Assembly: GCA_022266195.1 (NCBI GenBank)
Contig: WHVY01000001.1
Location: forward strand, 3,286,001 to 3,350,000
Length of the DNA: 64,000 nt
Direction of reading: 5' to 3'
Source: Tetranychus cinnabarinus
Taxonomy: Eukaryota; Arthropoda; Arachnida; Trombidiformes; Tetranychidae
The notes beneath the pieces were generated by a model, which did no database searches, was not told where the DNA came from, and saw only the letters and a list, made by a program, of their open reading frames with translations. Shown here piece by piece: positions 1 through 11,488 of the stretch (the first letter of the stretch is position 1; every line of letters starts with the position of its first letter). The position numbers and the translations under genes are program-made.

Positions 1-991
1 CATTGTACAAGGATTGGGTAATGTCGGTTTACACACTATGAGATATCTCCACAGAGCTGGAGCTCGATGTGTCGGTATCATGGAGATCGATTGTAACATT
101 TTCAATCCTAATGGAATGGATCCTCGTGAAGTTGAAGATTGGAAATTGAATCATGGTACCTTGAAAGATTTCCCTGGCGCTGAAGAATATAAGGGCGAAA
201 GTTTATTGTACGAACCATGCGATATTTTAGTTCCAGCTGCCACAGAAAAATGCATTACCAAAGAGAATGCACATAAGATCAACTGTAAAGTAAGTTCTCA
301 TTTTCGATCAAGTTTAAACTTTTACTTTCAACTGTTACATTTCTATTTTTAGATTTTGGCTGAAGCTGCCAACGGTCCAACTACTCCTGCTGCAGATAAA
401 ATTCTGCTCGATCGAAACATTTTAGTTATTCCCGATTTATACATCAACGCTGGTGGTGTCACTGTTTCATACTTCGAGTGGTTGAAAAACTTAAATCATG
501 TCAGTTATGGTAGATTATTGTTCAAATATGAACGAGATTCTAATTACCATTTATTGGGTAAGATTTTATTTTTTTCAATTCAATGCTCTTATTTAAAAAC
601 TTATTCGAATTTTTTGTTTTCAGAGAGTGTGCAAGAATCTTTAGAACGAAGATTCGGTAAAGCCGGAGGACGTATCCCCATTGTTCCATCTGAAGCTTTC
701 CAGAAAAAGATTGCTGGTGCTTCAGAAAAAGATATTGTCCATTCTGGATTAGATTATACCATGGAACGTTCAGCTAGAGTAATTATCTTTTGTTTTATTT
801 TGTTCTTTCTGCATTTTGGATTTGGCCTTTATTTACATTTTCTCATGTCTTTTTTTATTCTATTTTTTTAGCAAATAATGCGAACTGCAATGAAATACAA
901 TCTTGGTTTGGATCTTAGAACTTCCGCTTATGTTAACGCAATCGAGAAGATCTACAATACTTACAAAGAAGCCGGATTAACATTCACTTGA
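1..991 (+). CDS. GLUD1: Glutamate dehydrogenase, mitochondrial (3' part, truncated by window edge)
   Basis: The enzyme interconverts glutamate and 2-oxoglutarate plus ammonia in the mitochondrial matrix. Four exons are visible: 2-289 (open at the left edge), 353-557, 624-778 and 872-991 (TGA at 989-991). Introns are 63, 66 and 93 bp, GT-AG, and the phases fit (0, 1, 0). The reading frame enters with the dinucleotide-binding motif QGLGNVG of the Rossmann domain. It then runs through AEANGPTTP-like and PDLYINAGGVTVSYFEWLKN blocks into the antenna/pivot region ending NEAGLTFT-like. The antenna is a trait of animal, not bacterial, enzymes. The C-terminus closely follows vertebrate GLUD1 from memory. 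The N-terminal half, including the glutamate-binding domain and the presequence, lies outside the window. AATAAA at 1028-1033 is a likely polyadenylation signal. Confidence 0.96.
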
Positions 992-1528
992 GAATCTTCC
1001 TCAATTTCTTGGTTGATCAACAAAAAAAATAAACCAATGCACCTGAAATAATGAGAGAATAGACTAAGAATGATATGGAAAAGACGAAAAAAGATGTTTT
1101 TGTTAATTTGAAATCGAGTTTTGTTGATAATTTAATAGCAATTGTTTGGCACATTGCAATCATCAATGGACAGCGAGTCATAAAAAAATATTTAAAATGA
1201 ATAACATTATAAAACTATCTTACACCTTTTGACGAACCTCTGTCCCTAGGTTAATGAGTCTTCATGAAATGATGAAACATTTTTTATTTATTTTTGACTT
1301 AAGTTTTTGACTATCACATTAGATAGTTTTCCTTTGTTAAGTAGTGCAATAACTACCTCATTTCATGCAATCCATTTAAATTACTGTTTATAATTGGAGT
1401 GATTGTGAGAGGTTTATTGTTTAAAGCAATACGTTTTCAATTAATCGCAGGATGTACAATGTGAATATGGAACAATAAAGGTGTGAAGATGAGATGCAAG
1501 TTTGATTTTAACCAACGAAAATTGCTAT
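992..1528. other. Convergent 3' intergenic region
   Basis: No coding signal is visible between the stop codons of glutamate dehydrogenase (+) and NDUFAF5 (-). The stretch should hold the 3' untranslated regions of both. AATAAA is seen at 1028-1033 on the plus strand. On the minus strand an AATAAA overlaps the NDUFAF5 stop codon (1528-1533) and another lies near 1413. The two transcripts could therefore overlap at their ends. Confidence 0.6.
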
Positions 1529-2630
1529 TTATTGTTCTTTCAAGTTTAGATTTTCAATATCTTTAAAGGAAAAATTGGCAGAACCTCTTTTAGCTGGTTT
1601 AGGTTGAGATAGATCAGGTTTCCATCCAATAAAATTAATTACTTGGAAGGTCGCTGGTATATTTCCAGATTTATCAGCATAAAGTTCCCTATAAATAGAT
1701 GCAGCAGCAATCAAGCAATCCCTATTGAGATGTAGTCGTCGATTCCAGGCAACACTACTCTCTGCCATTCCCTGTAAATCAAACATTAATTCAAATATTG
1801 ACGGATAATTTATTGTCATTTCCTCAACATCAATGGTTATCAAATTAAAACCAGCTCTGTTAAGTAGAGATCCAATATCAGTGGGTTCGACAAAAGGTGA
1901 TATATGAGGTGAAAATCCACCAAGTCTTTCGCTCTCAGCTATTTGCAATGAGCACCTCAACTCGTAAAGCGTTTGACCTCCAAAAATTGCTCCTAAGAAA
2001 ACTCCATCGTTTCTTAAACAGCGAATCACTTCACTGAATAATTCTGGTAACTTGTTGACCCAATGTAAAGAGAGGTTTGATAAAACTAGATCACTACATT
2101 CGTTTCTAAAAGGCAAATGTTCATCATCGATTAAAATCTTGGAGCAGTATATTTCCTCAGGACATTTTATGCGATCCTAAAATGAAAGATAAAAAAATGA
2201 ACATGAGACTGTAAATTTTCTAGAAAAGCACACTTACAAGATTGGCATGAGAAGTATCACAGAGAACAACGTTTTCAACAATTTCCTAAATGAACGATAA
2301 CGAAAGTTCACATTATTATGCATTCGTTCAGATTCGGATATTCAATCAACTTGCTCTAGTTAAATTTTGCGTGACAAATCCACTTCCGGAAGAGAGTTCG
2401 ATTGTATGGGTGAAAAGTCGTTTGATATCCCAGACTCTGTCAGCCATCCGATAACCGAATTCTTCTTTTACATATTGATAAACAGCAAAATCATCCTTTT
2501 GCGCTGATGATTCCCTTTGACGGCGTTTAGCATTACGATCAAAAATATCACTTGATTTGGTAGACTTTTGGCATTTAGGGAATAACATACAATTAAAGAC
2601 ACTAAAAGTTCTAGGGGAAAGTTTCTGCAT
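1529..2630 (-). CDS. NDUFAF5: NDUFAF5, complex I assembly factor / arginine hydroxylase
   Basis: This is a mitochondrial protein with a methyltransferase fold that is needed for early complex I assembly. In vertebrates it hydroxylates an arginine of NDUFS7. I read three exons in transcript order: 2355-2630, 2238-2285 and 1529-2176, giving 323 residues against about 345 in human. The protein starts with a basic, Ser-rich presequence. The family block FDRNAKRRQRE...YQYVKEE..YRMADRVWDI follows. The SAM-site region reads ELSSGSGFVTQNL instead of the usual DLGCGRGYIAQYL. Then come LSNLSLHWVNKLP, FGGQTLYELRCSLQ and GGFSPHISPF. Phase 0 continuity requires that the first intron use a GC donor (AGA|GCAAGT). 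The start is the first ATG in frame. The frame stays open upstream without an ATG to a stop near 2696, so a further 5' exon is possible. Confidence 0.93.
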
Positions 2631-2698
2631 ATTTGTTTGCACCAAAGAGTATAAACAAGAGAGACCACTTGCTGAAAAACCACTTTTTTCAATAAATT

Positions 2699-2870
2699 GT
2701 TGAAAAAGTCACCCCTAGATGGCGCTGAAGGAAGAAATCAAGTGTTTTTCAATGTAAAATACAGCGAACAGAGCCATTCAGTGGTGATGTGCCTGAACTA
2801 AAATGTGCATTTCACATTGAAAAACACTTGATTTCTTCCTTCAGCGCCATCTAGGGGTGACTTTTTCAAC
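2699..2870. repeat. 172-bp hairpin element with perfect 57-bp inverted arms
   Basis: Bases 2699-2755 are the exact reverse complement of 2814-2870, around a 58-bp loop. The arms contain CACCCCTAGATGGCGCTGAA and a polypurine stretch. No clear target-site duplication is visible at the ends. The length, symmetry and absence of coding potential fit a miniature inverted-repeat transposable element. The transcript would fold into a 57-bp duplex. It sits just upstream of NDUFAF5 and within the spacer shared with RpS2. Confidence 0.9.
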
Positions 2871-2903
2871 TTTTTTGCGATGCCTATTTTTCCATTGAAG
2901 TTA

Positions 2904-3042
2904 CAGTAGTCTCTCTCTTAAGTGTGCTCTCTGTTAAGTATTAAATAAACTCAAATTTCGCTCTTCAATTTACTCAATATTTGATCAAACTGACACCTAG
3001 CAGCGTTTGGCTCGTTACAGCAACTTAAGAGAGAGACCACTG
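2904..3042. mobile_element. 139-bp miniature element with TA target duplication
   Basis: The ends CAGTAGTCTCTCTCTTAAGT (2904-2923) and its inverted copy (3023-3042) differ at one base. Both are flanked directly by TA (2902-2903 and 3043-3044). TA duplication plus CAGT-type ends fits a non-autonomous member of the Tc1/mariner/pogo superfamily. The left end contains two partial copies of a TCTCTSTTAAGT motif. It lies 30 bp from the hairpin element and about 170 bp upstream of the RpS2 start. Confidence 0.75.
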
Positions 3043-3210
3043 TAACTTTCTTACTCTTTGCATTACACTTTAAAAGATGGCGCTGACGTTATCATTTAAA
3101 ATTACTTTCCGTTTCCGTAAATTGTAAAGTTGTCTTTATATGCTGGTTATTTAAGCATTGTCTTGTTCATTTTTAAGTGTTAATTAAATTAGTTAAATTG
3201 TTTAATCATC
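3043..3210 (+). promoter_or_regulatory. RpS2 proximal promoter and 5' leader
   Basis: This stretch lies between the miniature element and the RpS2 ATG. It contains AAAAGATGGCGCTGACGTT near 3073-3090, a GATGGCGC core resembling YY1-type sites of ribosomal protein promoters. A pyrimidine-rich CTTTATATGC near 3135 could mark the start region. The assignment is inferred from position and motif only. Confidence 0.35.
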
Positions 3211-4290
3211 ATGGCTGATGCTGGAGGAGCTGCTCGCGGTGGCTTCAGAGGTGCCTTTGGTGGTGCCAGAGGTCGAGGTCGAGGAAGAGGACGCGGCAGA
3301 GGTGGTCGTGGACGAGGTCGTGGTAAGGAAGACAAGGAATGGGTACCTGTTACTAAACTTGGTAGATTGGTTAAAGATGGTAAAATCACATCTTTGGAAG
3401 AAATCTATCGTTACTCATTTCCAATTAAAGAATGTGAAATCATCGATTTTTTCCTTGGATCCGGCCTTAAGGATGAAGTATTGAAAATCATGCCGGTCCA
3501 GAAGCAAACCAGAGCCGGTCAGCGAACAAGGTTTAAGGCTTTCGTCGCTATTGGTGATTCTAATGGACACATTGGTTTAGGAGTTAAATGTTCTAAAGAA
3601 GTAGCAACCGCTATTAGAGGAGCTATTATCTTAGCTAAATTGTCCATTATTCCAGTACGTCGTGGTTATTGGGGTAACAAAATCGGAACACCACACACTG
3701 TTCCTTGCAAGGTAAATTTTTGTTTTATTGGTTATTCACTCTCTCGACACTGAGTTCTTGACACTCGGCTTCGGCTTTGAGTGTTGGGTTCTCGTCGCAG
3801 TATTTCGCCTGAGTTGAATTGAGCAATTCAGGTGTGACTGTAGTGTCGTAAATTGACTGTTGTCTCCCGCAAGGTTGAGGCAGCTAGGAAGGTATATTTC
3901 ATAACCCTTGTTAATGCGATATTTATCGCTGTGACTCTTAGGATTGACCATACTTACCACAATTTTTCTTTATTTCTTTAGGTTACCGGCAAATGTGGCT
4001 CAGTTTCTGTCCGACTTATACCAGCTCCTCGTGGTACTGGTATTGTGGCTGCTCACGTACCTAAAAAACTTTTACATATGGCAGGTATTGAAGACTGTTA
4101 CACTTCTGCTCGAGGTTCCACGTGTACTCTTGGTAATTTTGCCAAAGCCACTTATTTGGCAATCCAAAAAACTTATTCTTACTTGACACCCGATTTATGG
4201 GAAGAAAAAAGTACCACTGGTAAATCACCTTATGAAGTACATGCTTCCTACTTAATGCAAGCAGGAAGAAATCTTGGTAAAGCCTATTAA
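3211..4290 (+). CDS. RpS2: 40S ribosomal protein S2 (uS5)
   Basis: This is a small-subunit ribosomal protein near the mRNA entry site, involved in decoding fidelity. It has two exons, 3211-3711 and 3982-4290, joined in phase 0, giving 269 residues. That is close to the fly protein. Residues 5-38 form a Gly/Arg-rich tail with repeated RGRG, typical of animal S2 and a target of arginine methylation. EWVPVTKLGRLVKDGKI and the S5 double-stranded RNA-binding region (FKAFVAIGDSNGHIGLGVKC) follow. The S5 C-terminal domain (SVRLIPAPRGTGIVAAHVPK) is in exon 2. The 270-bp intron is longer than its neighbours and unusually structured (see ncRNA entry). AATAAA at 4316-4321 is a likely polyadenylation signal. 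It is divergent from NDUFAF5. Confidence 0.97.
3745..3848 (+). ncRNA. Structured RNA inside the RpS2 intron, possible snoRNA
   Basis: The intron 3712-3981 is visibly richer in GC than other introns here and folds well on paper. Hairpin A pairs 3760-3766 with 3779-3785 around a GC(UUCG)GC cap at 3768-3775. Hairpin B pairs 3808-3816 with 3824-3832 (nine pairs, seven-base loop). CGACAC (3745-3750) can close both by pairing with GTGTCG (3843-3848). Human RPS2 introns host H/ACA snoRNAs, which makes a snoRNA plausible. I could not place a convincing H box with an ACA box, so the class is undecided. Confidence 0.35.
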
Positions 4291-6569
4291 AATTAAATTT
4301 AAGTTAAATATTCTAAATAAAAACTGATTATTCAATCGAAATTATTTCATTCAATGCTCCATATTATACTTTGTAAATTCAAATTGTAATGCTTTAAAGG
4401 TCGCGATTGACTTCAAAGTCAATTAATTGTACTTTTTCGAGTTGATTACTTTTCTCAGAATCAGTTGTTCGTTTACACAATTTTTAATCGCGCAAGTAAT
4501 ATAGTCATATCTAGCAAATGTAAGGTCAAAGATACGGATTGATAGGAGCATGTATCAGGTAAAATTTATTGCCAATCAATTTACCGGTTATGTTTACCTT
4601 TTCATAAACAAAATTGCTAGTCTATGGCTGGTAATACGGAATTATGAATAAAGCTGTTTCAAGTGGCTTGTCAACAAAGATAGTTAATCTTAATTGCACT
4701 CTTATCTAATTTGAGCCATATGCTTCTAATACATACAAATAGCGTGTATAAAAGAAGGCTAGGTTCAGAACTGTGATCAATTTGTAACCAAACTCAACTA
4801 GATCGGTTTCAAAATGTTTGTCTGTTCCTTTGTTTTCACCAAGACTCCATATATTCAACGATAGTATTGACCAGCCAAGTTTGAAATGATCTTGACTTGA
4901 CGTAATCTAGCATCAATTTATCTGCTAATTTAGTAATTGATATTATGCTAGATTTCGTGAGGTTAAGACATGCCTTTATACATCCGTATGTCCAGTTCAA
5001 GATTGATCAACTAATGACCGAAGAGCCTCAAAAATGATTAAAAATTAGGTAAGCCTCAAGATATTTGATTTTTCATAATTTTGCTACTGACTTTTCTGTA
5101 TATTAATAGATATATTTCAAGCAACCTGTACTGGATGGTAACAATTGTCTCATCTCAACGATTAAAAACATTGTGCTGTTTGAAATTCCAAATGTTGGAT
5201 GATTAGATGAAAATAATCCTGAGACTCGATTTATAAAGTGAATAATATAATTTTACAACATTAATAATAACAATTAATGATTAGATTTATGTTTACCATT
5301 ACAATTTTGGTTTACTTTTTACAATTTAAATGCTCTGTAAAGCATGAGATTATATTGATTGACATAGATTCATGTATAAAATAATAATCAATGAAAGTTA
5401 CAACAATATAATTTAAATCTTGTACGACTTAGCATATGTAAACTTTGGTTTTGTGTTTTTTGTTAAACTTGAAATTTTGACTTGTCCGTTGGTTGTAATG
5501 ATTAAATTATTACCAGCATCGGTTAATGTTGAATAAAAATTGTTTGGTCTGTTATAAACATTAGAGGAAGCTTTGAAATCGGTTTGATCGAGTCCTTTTG
5601 AAATGCAAATCAAGATATCTTCATTTGACTGGATTAACTGCAATTGACTGGTGATAAATTAACAATAATATTAATTGGCATGGTGGAAGAAAAGGAAACT
5701 GTAAGTTACAAGAGGAAACATAAAATGATAACAAGAAAAAGGAAAGGATTTACAGAGAATCAGGATAAGCAAAGATGCATAAATGAATATACATCATTAC
5801 ATTTGTATGATAAGTTATTGCATTCCAAAATAAACCAGTCTCTTAGGGTAATATAGAAATTCTGATCAAGTAAATTGAGTTTCATGGAGAGTCAATTAAC
5901 ATGCAGCATTTTCTGTCAATGAAAACGTTTTTGGGATCAATAATTTTTTGGTCACTTTTTTTGTAAAGGGCGAAGAAGAGATTGGCTGAAGATCCAGAAT
6001 AATTTTGGGTTAACGGCAATGATTGGACGACCGTTGGTTCACTTGGATGAGATATGTTCTTGTGGGATGATGATCATGAAAGATATTGATGAATGTTGAT
6101 ATGAGTATGAAGTAGAGTTAAATTATGATTGAAGATGAATTTTTACTGCATCATAACAGTTGACACAACCAGAAAAAAAGGCTTCCTCAGTGATTTGGTG
6201 CCTCAATAAACATTGATTAGAAATGACTAGTTTAAAAGGTAAAGGCGACGACTATGATAGTATAATGACAGTGATGATGATTGTTGATTTGAAAGAGACT
6301 ATGGTGTTCATTCATGGCTCATGATTATCAAAAAAAGAAGAAGCCAGGATTATGATAATAGTTAAAGATCCATCAGGAAAAGTGATCCAATTCAAAAAAC
6401 TTCTCAATTTGTCAAGTTGTCAATTTTGGTTACTTTGTAGGTTTGTCTTCCAGTTAAGTGTCTCTGTATAATTTTTGATCCCATAATAACCAGCTGGTTG
6501 TTTAAAGTTGATTTGTATATCATTATTTTTTGTTGAAATACCACATATTCAGCTATGCAACAACGATTC
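4291..6569. other. Gene-poor stretch between RpS2 and syntaxin 3' end
   Basis: No recognisable protein is seen. It includes the RpS2 3' end and probably the syntaxin 3' untranslated region. One sharply defined feature is a TATAAAAG at 4747-4754, followed by an ATG at 4814 opening only 16 codons. A 76-codon minus-strand frame (5413-5643) resembles nothing I know and may be chance. The part from about 6240 to 6570 is rich in GAT and AT runs. Confidence 0.5.
4747..4864 (+). promoter_or_regulatory. Orphan core promoter with short ORF
   Basis: TATAAAAG (4747-4754) precedes TCAG (4765-4768), A-rich leader sequence and ATG at 4814. The frame reads MFVCSFVFTKTPYIQR and stops at 4862-4864. The layout resembles the promoter and first exon of arthropod cuticle or secreted-protein genes. 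No downstream exon could be found, so this may be a decayed gene start. Confidence 0.3.
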
Positions 6570-9500
6570 TCAGAATAGTGATGAAAATATAACAATAAGA
6601 ATAATAATCAATATGATTAAACATATCAAAATCAGTATTTGTTTCTAGAATAAATAAAGAAAAGATGAAAAAGATATTAGTTGATTTGCATAAAATTTTA
6701 AATTCATGGAAAGATCAATTGCAAATCTTATAAGATGAAAATTAACTGGGGATACAGTTTTATACATTTATTTGTATCTATTTTTAAATTATGTTATGAA
6801 TTGATCATCATCTTTCCATCATCTTCATCTTCTTCATCTTCTTCTCTTTTTCTCTCTGTCTTATTGAAGCTTCCCTTAAAGTAAAATCAAAAACAAAAAA
6901 AGGAGATAAAATAACGAAACAAAATAAATCTCTGGAATAAATAAGATTTACAATCCATTTTAAGTTTCTGGTCATGCTAACAATGAACTATTCATGAAAA
7001 AGTGTAACTTTGTATGATAGCAACTGAAATATTAGATGAAACATAAGAAGGCGAAAGAAGCTCATAATCATAATTGTTACATTCAATCATTAAGTGCAAT
7101 ATTAGTATTGCTGGGTTGAATATTGATGCTTACTCTTCTTGCTTTGCTTTGATATTCACGAGCCTTTTTTGTATCCGATTTGGCTGTTTCAATGTATTCC
7201 CGAGCATGAACAACATGATACTCTATCCGGTCAATCATTTCCCCCTGTAAATGAGCAGAGAAAATAATAAGAAAATAAGTAAATTAGAATGAGTTGAATA
7301 GATTAAGAGGAGCAGGAGAAGTTAATTTGGTAAACAAATGGGTTATTTAAATGAGGTTGCAATAAATTGTAAATCTATTAGCTATTTAATTAGCATAAAA
7401 ATTGACGCACATAATTAATCTCCTTGTAAGTTTAATTGTTACTGCAAACGTAAATGTTATAAGACAATGATGGATGCTGATAGACCTGAAGGGTTAATTA
7501 AATGCGTTTATTATGAAAAACAAGTCAGGGTAAGGTTTTGGGTGAAGGTGAAAGAAACAAAATGATGATTGACTGATTGAAATGGAATGAGAATTTGATG
7601 TCATTCATATTAAAAATCAGTTGAGTTGAATGTTAATCAAATGGTTGTAAATTCAGTGTGAGAATGAACAGATGATTTTGTGCGAATACAATTTAAACGA
7701 AAGACTGAACATTGAGTAGATGAAGGAAGACAAATCTTTTCAGGTTTACATTTAAACAGATTCTGGTTGATAATTAAAACTATTAATAATGGATGCACTT
7801 AGTCTTTGGTCAAACTTGAAGTTTATAATTTGATCAATCAAACCTTTGATTAATCATCTATTATAAAGATCGATCAAATGGTTTAATGATTCTTTATTTC
7901 TTGCTTTCTCTTCTCAGTTACCCTGACAAGATGAAAGATCATTTATCTGGAAATTATCTTTAACCATAAAGGATGGAAACAAAATTTAGGATTACTTATC
8001 CAGAAAATGATTTCACCTTTTGATTACCACCCAAAGAATTAAATCAACTGTAACATTTATTCAATCCGTTTTCATTTAATACCATCATGTAACTGCAAAT
8101 ATATTTTCCAATACATTATAAGAATAGTTGGGTATTTACTTCTATCGTTGCTATCAATTTCCTTTCATTCATTCAATTGTTCAATGTTTAAATTAGCAAG
8201 CTTTGAGCTTCAATTAAATTGAATGTAAAATGTTGCTAATGTAAAATACTGGTTTGGGTAAAAACAAAGTCAAAGCTTTCTCAGGTTTGGTTAAAGACTA
8301 GGCAATAAAACATGATGTACCACCATTTTTGATTCCAACAATCAAATCAACTTTTATTGACTGGTTAGATATTGTATTGAGAAATGAGATGTTTGATCAC
8401 TTAATCAGTTAACTAATGAAAGTCACTTGATCAACAGATAAATAGAAAGATAGATTCTGACTAATGGACCATAAAAGAGTGTAACTATTAATAAATGAAA
8501 AGTAGACAATCCCAAAGTTGTATTTTTGCGAATTAAATGGTTCAATTTCATTACCAGGTTCAAATTTAAAGTAAATATTAACTTTAAACACATTTCAAAC
8601 TATCCAACCATCTAAATCAATGAGGTTTTCAGAGTCACACTCATATAAATCAATATTGTTTGAATGCATTTTTATGGGAGTTTAGCAATGGACTATCATG
8701 GGTTTCTGGTAAAGTAAATATTGTATTAAAAAATGGTCTGTTGTTGATTTTGAGGGACAGACGAGGAAAAAAAAGTTCAGTAAAGTTGCCTAAAATCATG
8801 TTTATACATATGACCTGTGAATAGGAGAGGATGTTGAAATATGTAAAAGGATACAATTTATTTTGATTGAGAAAAGTGTTTTGAGTGGCTGATTGTTGCG
8901 AGTTGATTGATGGTCTCATATAAAAAGATGAAGTTTACAGTACTATTGTGGGTAATTTAATTAGATTGTTTGAAAATATTGCGGAAATTTGTCTCGAAAG
9001 AAATTGTTGTTAACACTAAAGATCAATAACTCCACTGGTGACGATAGATACAATGAAAATGATTATCAAAGCTGATCAAATACCGTTATGACGCCGATTC
9101 AAATTGTTTTGGAAGCATTACATCGATAAATCACCATTTAAATTTCAAAAAAGCCAGATTAATCAACAGAAAAGTCTATTTATGAAAAGTTAATTGCGTA
9201 CATCACATATTTATTTCTGGAATCAGCTTGTTTAAATATGATTTGATGACGATGAAAGCAAACTAAATTGGAATATCACAAATTTAGATTTTTCAGGATG
9301 CTTTATGACTTCAATGGAAGGTCTCAGTTGAATTTAAATGAAATAACTAGAAAGGAAATGGATTCATTCCCATTTTTGTGAATCTAGTTGATTGGTTTCC
9401 TTTCAGTTTTCAATTCAGATAATAATCTATGAAATAAACGGGCCATGTAGATTGGTTTGCGGTTAATAAAAATGAAGATAGCTTTCCAAGATAGCATGAT

Positions 9501-11488
9501 AAAATTAAGATAATTAGCTTAATTTGCATGCGATGAATTTCAATATTGTAATTAAACAATCACAGAGTGATATGTTGAAAGGTGATCTCAAGAGTATCTA
9601 TCAAATCGATACTAATTACTAACACAAGAATAAAGAAATAAAAAGTCTTATGTGATAAAAATGAAGACAGCAATAGTCGCTATTAATAGTGATAGTGATT
9701 TTCACATTTTGCACCTTTGAAATGTTGTAATTAATTCAATTTTATATTGCTGGTTGTCTCATGTTGATTCATGAATGCTCATCGTCACAATTGATATTGT
9801 AAACAGGAAAGGAATGCAAACTAAAAACAAGAAGCTATTAGATCCAGATTACGAGTTTTCCCAAGCACATTCAAATAGTGTAAGTTGGTTGATGAAATGA
9901 ATATTAACATGTCATGATTCACAATAAGCCTCACTGTTGAAAAAATATCATTACCATGTTTGAATACATAATAATCTCAAGAAAGTATAAAATGAAAACT
10001 GTGCATTGAGAAGAAGAAAAATTAGTCAACATTGAATCAATAACAACAGGTACAAAAATGGTGAACATCTCAAATTGCATGTGTTGAAATTATTAACCAA
10101 TTTGATTAACATTTTTAGGAAATGGATAGAAGAGGGAAATGGTGTAGATACATTAAATAGGTCAGTTTACCTGACTTTCTACCAGCATAGCCATATCCAT
10201 GAACATATCATGCAATTCTCTTATGCTATTCTCTAATTTAATGATATCAGCATGACGAGCCTCAATATCTGCAAGGGTTTGTCGTGCTTGTTGAGTATCC
10301 GTCATAATCTGAAAAGCAAAAAGGAAAGGAAGTTGAGCAATTAGTCATTTCAAGCACAAATGGGAAAGATATGCGTTTTACTGCATCGGTAGAGGTAATA
10401 GTTGAGAGGCGGGAAAATTTGTACCCAAAATAGGTTAACTTTAGTAAAGTCAGGAAACTTACACCTTGTGTAAAGATGGCTGGATTACCACTTTCAAGCA
10501 TCTCTTCTAACTCTTCGTTGGTTGTTGACTTACCAGCTACAATTAAAGAAAGAAAGGTGAAACGTAGAGACATTGAAACATTCAACAGATTAACAGTCAA
10601 CAAATGATTTTGTGATAAATGATGCTTTTGGAAAGCAAACTAACTGCTAACTACGAACTTACTTATTTCTAATTGTCTTTGGATTCTTGCTTTACATCTT
10701 TCACGGTAATCTGTTTGAGTTTTGTTGTAATCTGTCATGACTTCAACAAATTTTTGAGACAACATTGAATGTTGTGTCTTTCTGATGCGAAAATCAGCTG
10801 ACATCACATTGGTAATTTCCAAATGATCAATACCATGTTCCATTGCTATGGTGAAGATAAAGAAAGTCAATACAATTAACTTAAATCAAATAGATTGTTA
10901 GCAGGTAGAAAAAAACAGAATTAATGATCTTAACCAACATTTCAGTTTCCCTCGGACACGATTAGCTGTTTTTTTTATATCAGCCATTAAATCTTCTAGT
11001 TGCTGTTTGGCTCCTGAAAATGAATCAAAAATATTTAGAATTAGAGTTTTTGAAAAATGACTAAATAAATACAAAAAAATTAACCACGTTTATAAAGTAT
11101 TGACAAAAATTGACTCACTTTCATCAGTCTGTGGAGCTGAGAGTATCGAAGAGTGGATTTTTTTAACTTCCTCAACATTGGATTGCATTTTGTCAATATT
11201 TTCACGAATCTCTTCAACCTAAAGGAAAAAAAAGAAATAAAAAAAGTACAATCAATCACAATAAAATTTATTCAACCTGCCATTCACAATAACAAGCAAT
11301 GTTAATTACCTCTTGGAAAAACTGTTCCATATGATTTTCTTCAATTTCAACAGTAACGACTTCATCGTCTTCTGCAATGGACTGTGTCGAAATGAACGAT
11401 TTAAGGTGAATTGAATATACTTCCTTTGGTCTGGTAATCAAATGGATAAACTTACCGCTTTGAGAGCAGCCAGCCTGTCTTTAATCAT
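6570..11488 (-). CDS. Syx1A: Syntaxin 1A, plasma-membrane t-SNARE
   Basis: This SNARE drives synaptic vesicle fusion with SNAP-25 and synaptobrevin. I read nine coding exons in transcript order: 11456-11488, 11310-11381, 11119-11218, 10939-11013, 10663-10845, 10463-10536, 10171-10308, 7134-7244 and 6570-6644. All are GT-AG with matching phases, giving 286 residues (fly about 291, human 288). The N-peptide is MIKDRLAALKA and an acidic linker follows. The Habc bundle spans about residues 28-145 (VEEIRENIDKMQ, FRIRKTQHSMLSQKFVEVM, YRERCKARIQRQLE). The SNARE helix spans about 188-250, with the zero-layer glutamine at 225 as the last codon of exon 7. The membrane anchor (LILICLIILIIILIVIF) has its own 75-bp last exon. 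Intron 7 is 2.9 kb and the others are mostly short. The start is fixed by the conserved KDRLAAL. Confidence 0.96.
7245..10170 (-). other. Large intron 7 of syntaxin 1A
   Basis: This 2926-bp AT-rich intron separates the two halves of the SNARE helix. Several 60-90 codon frames occur on the minus strand (for example 8409-8591 and 8650-8919). They have no recognisable composition or splice context. I see no repeat or nested gene in it. Confidence 0.6.
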
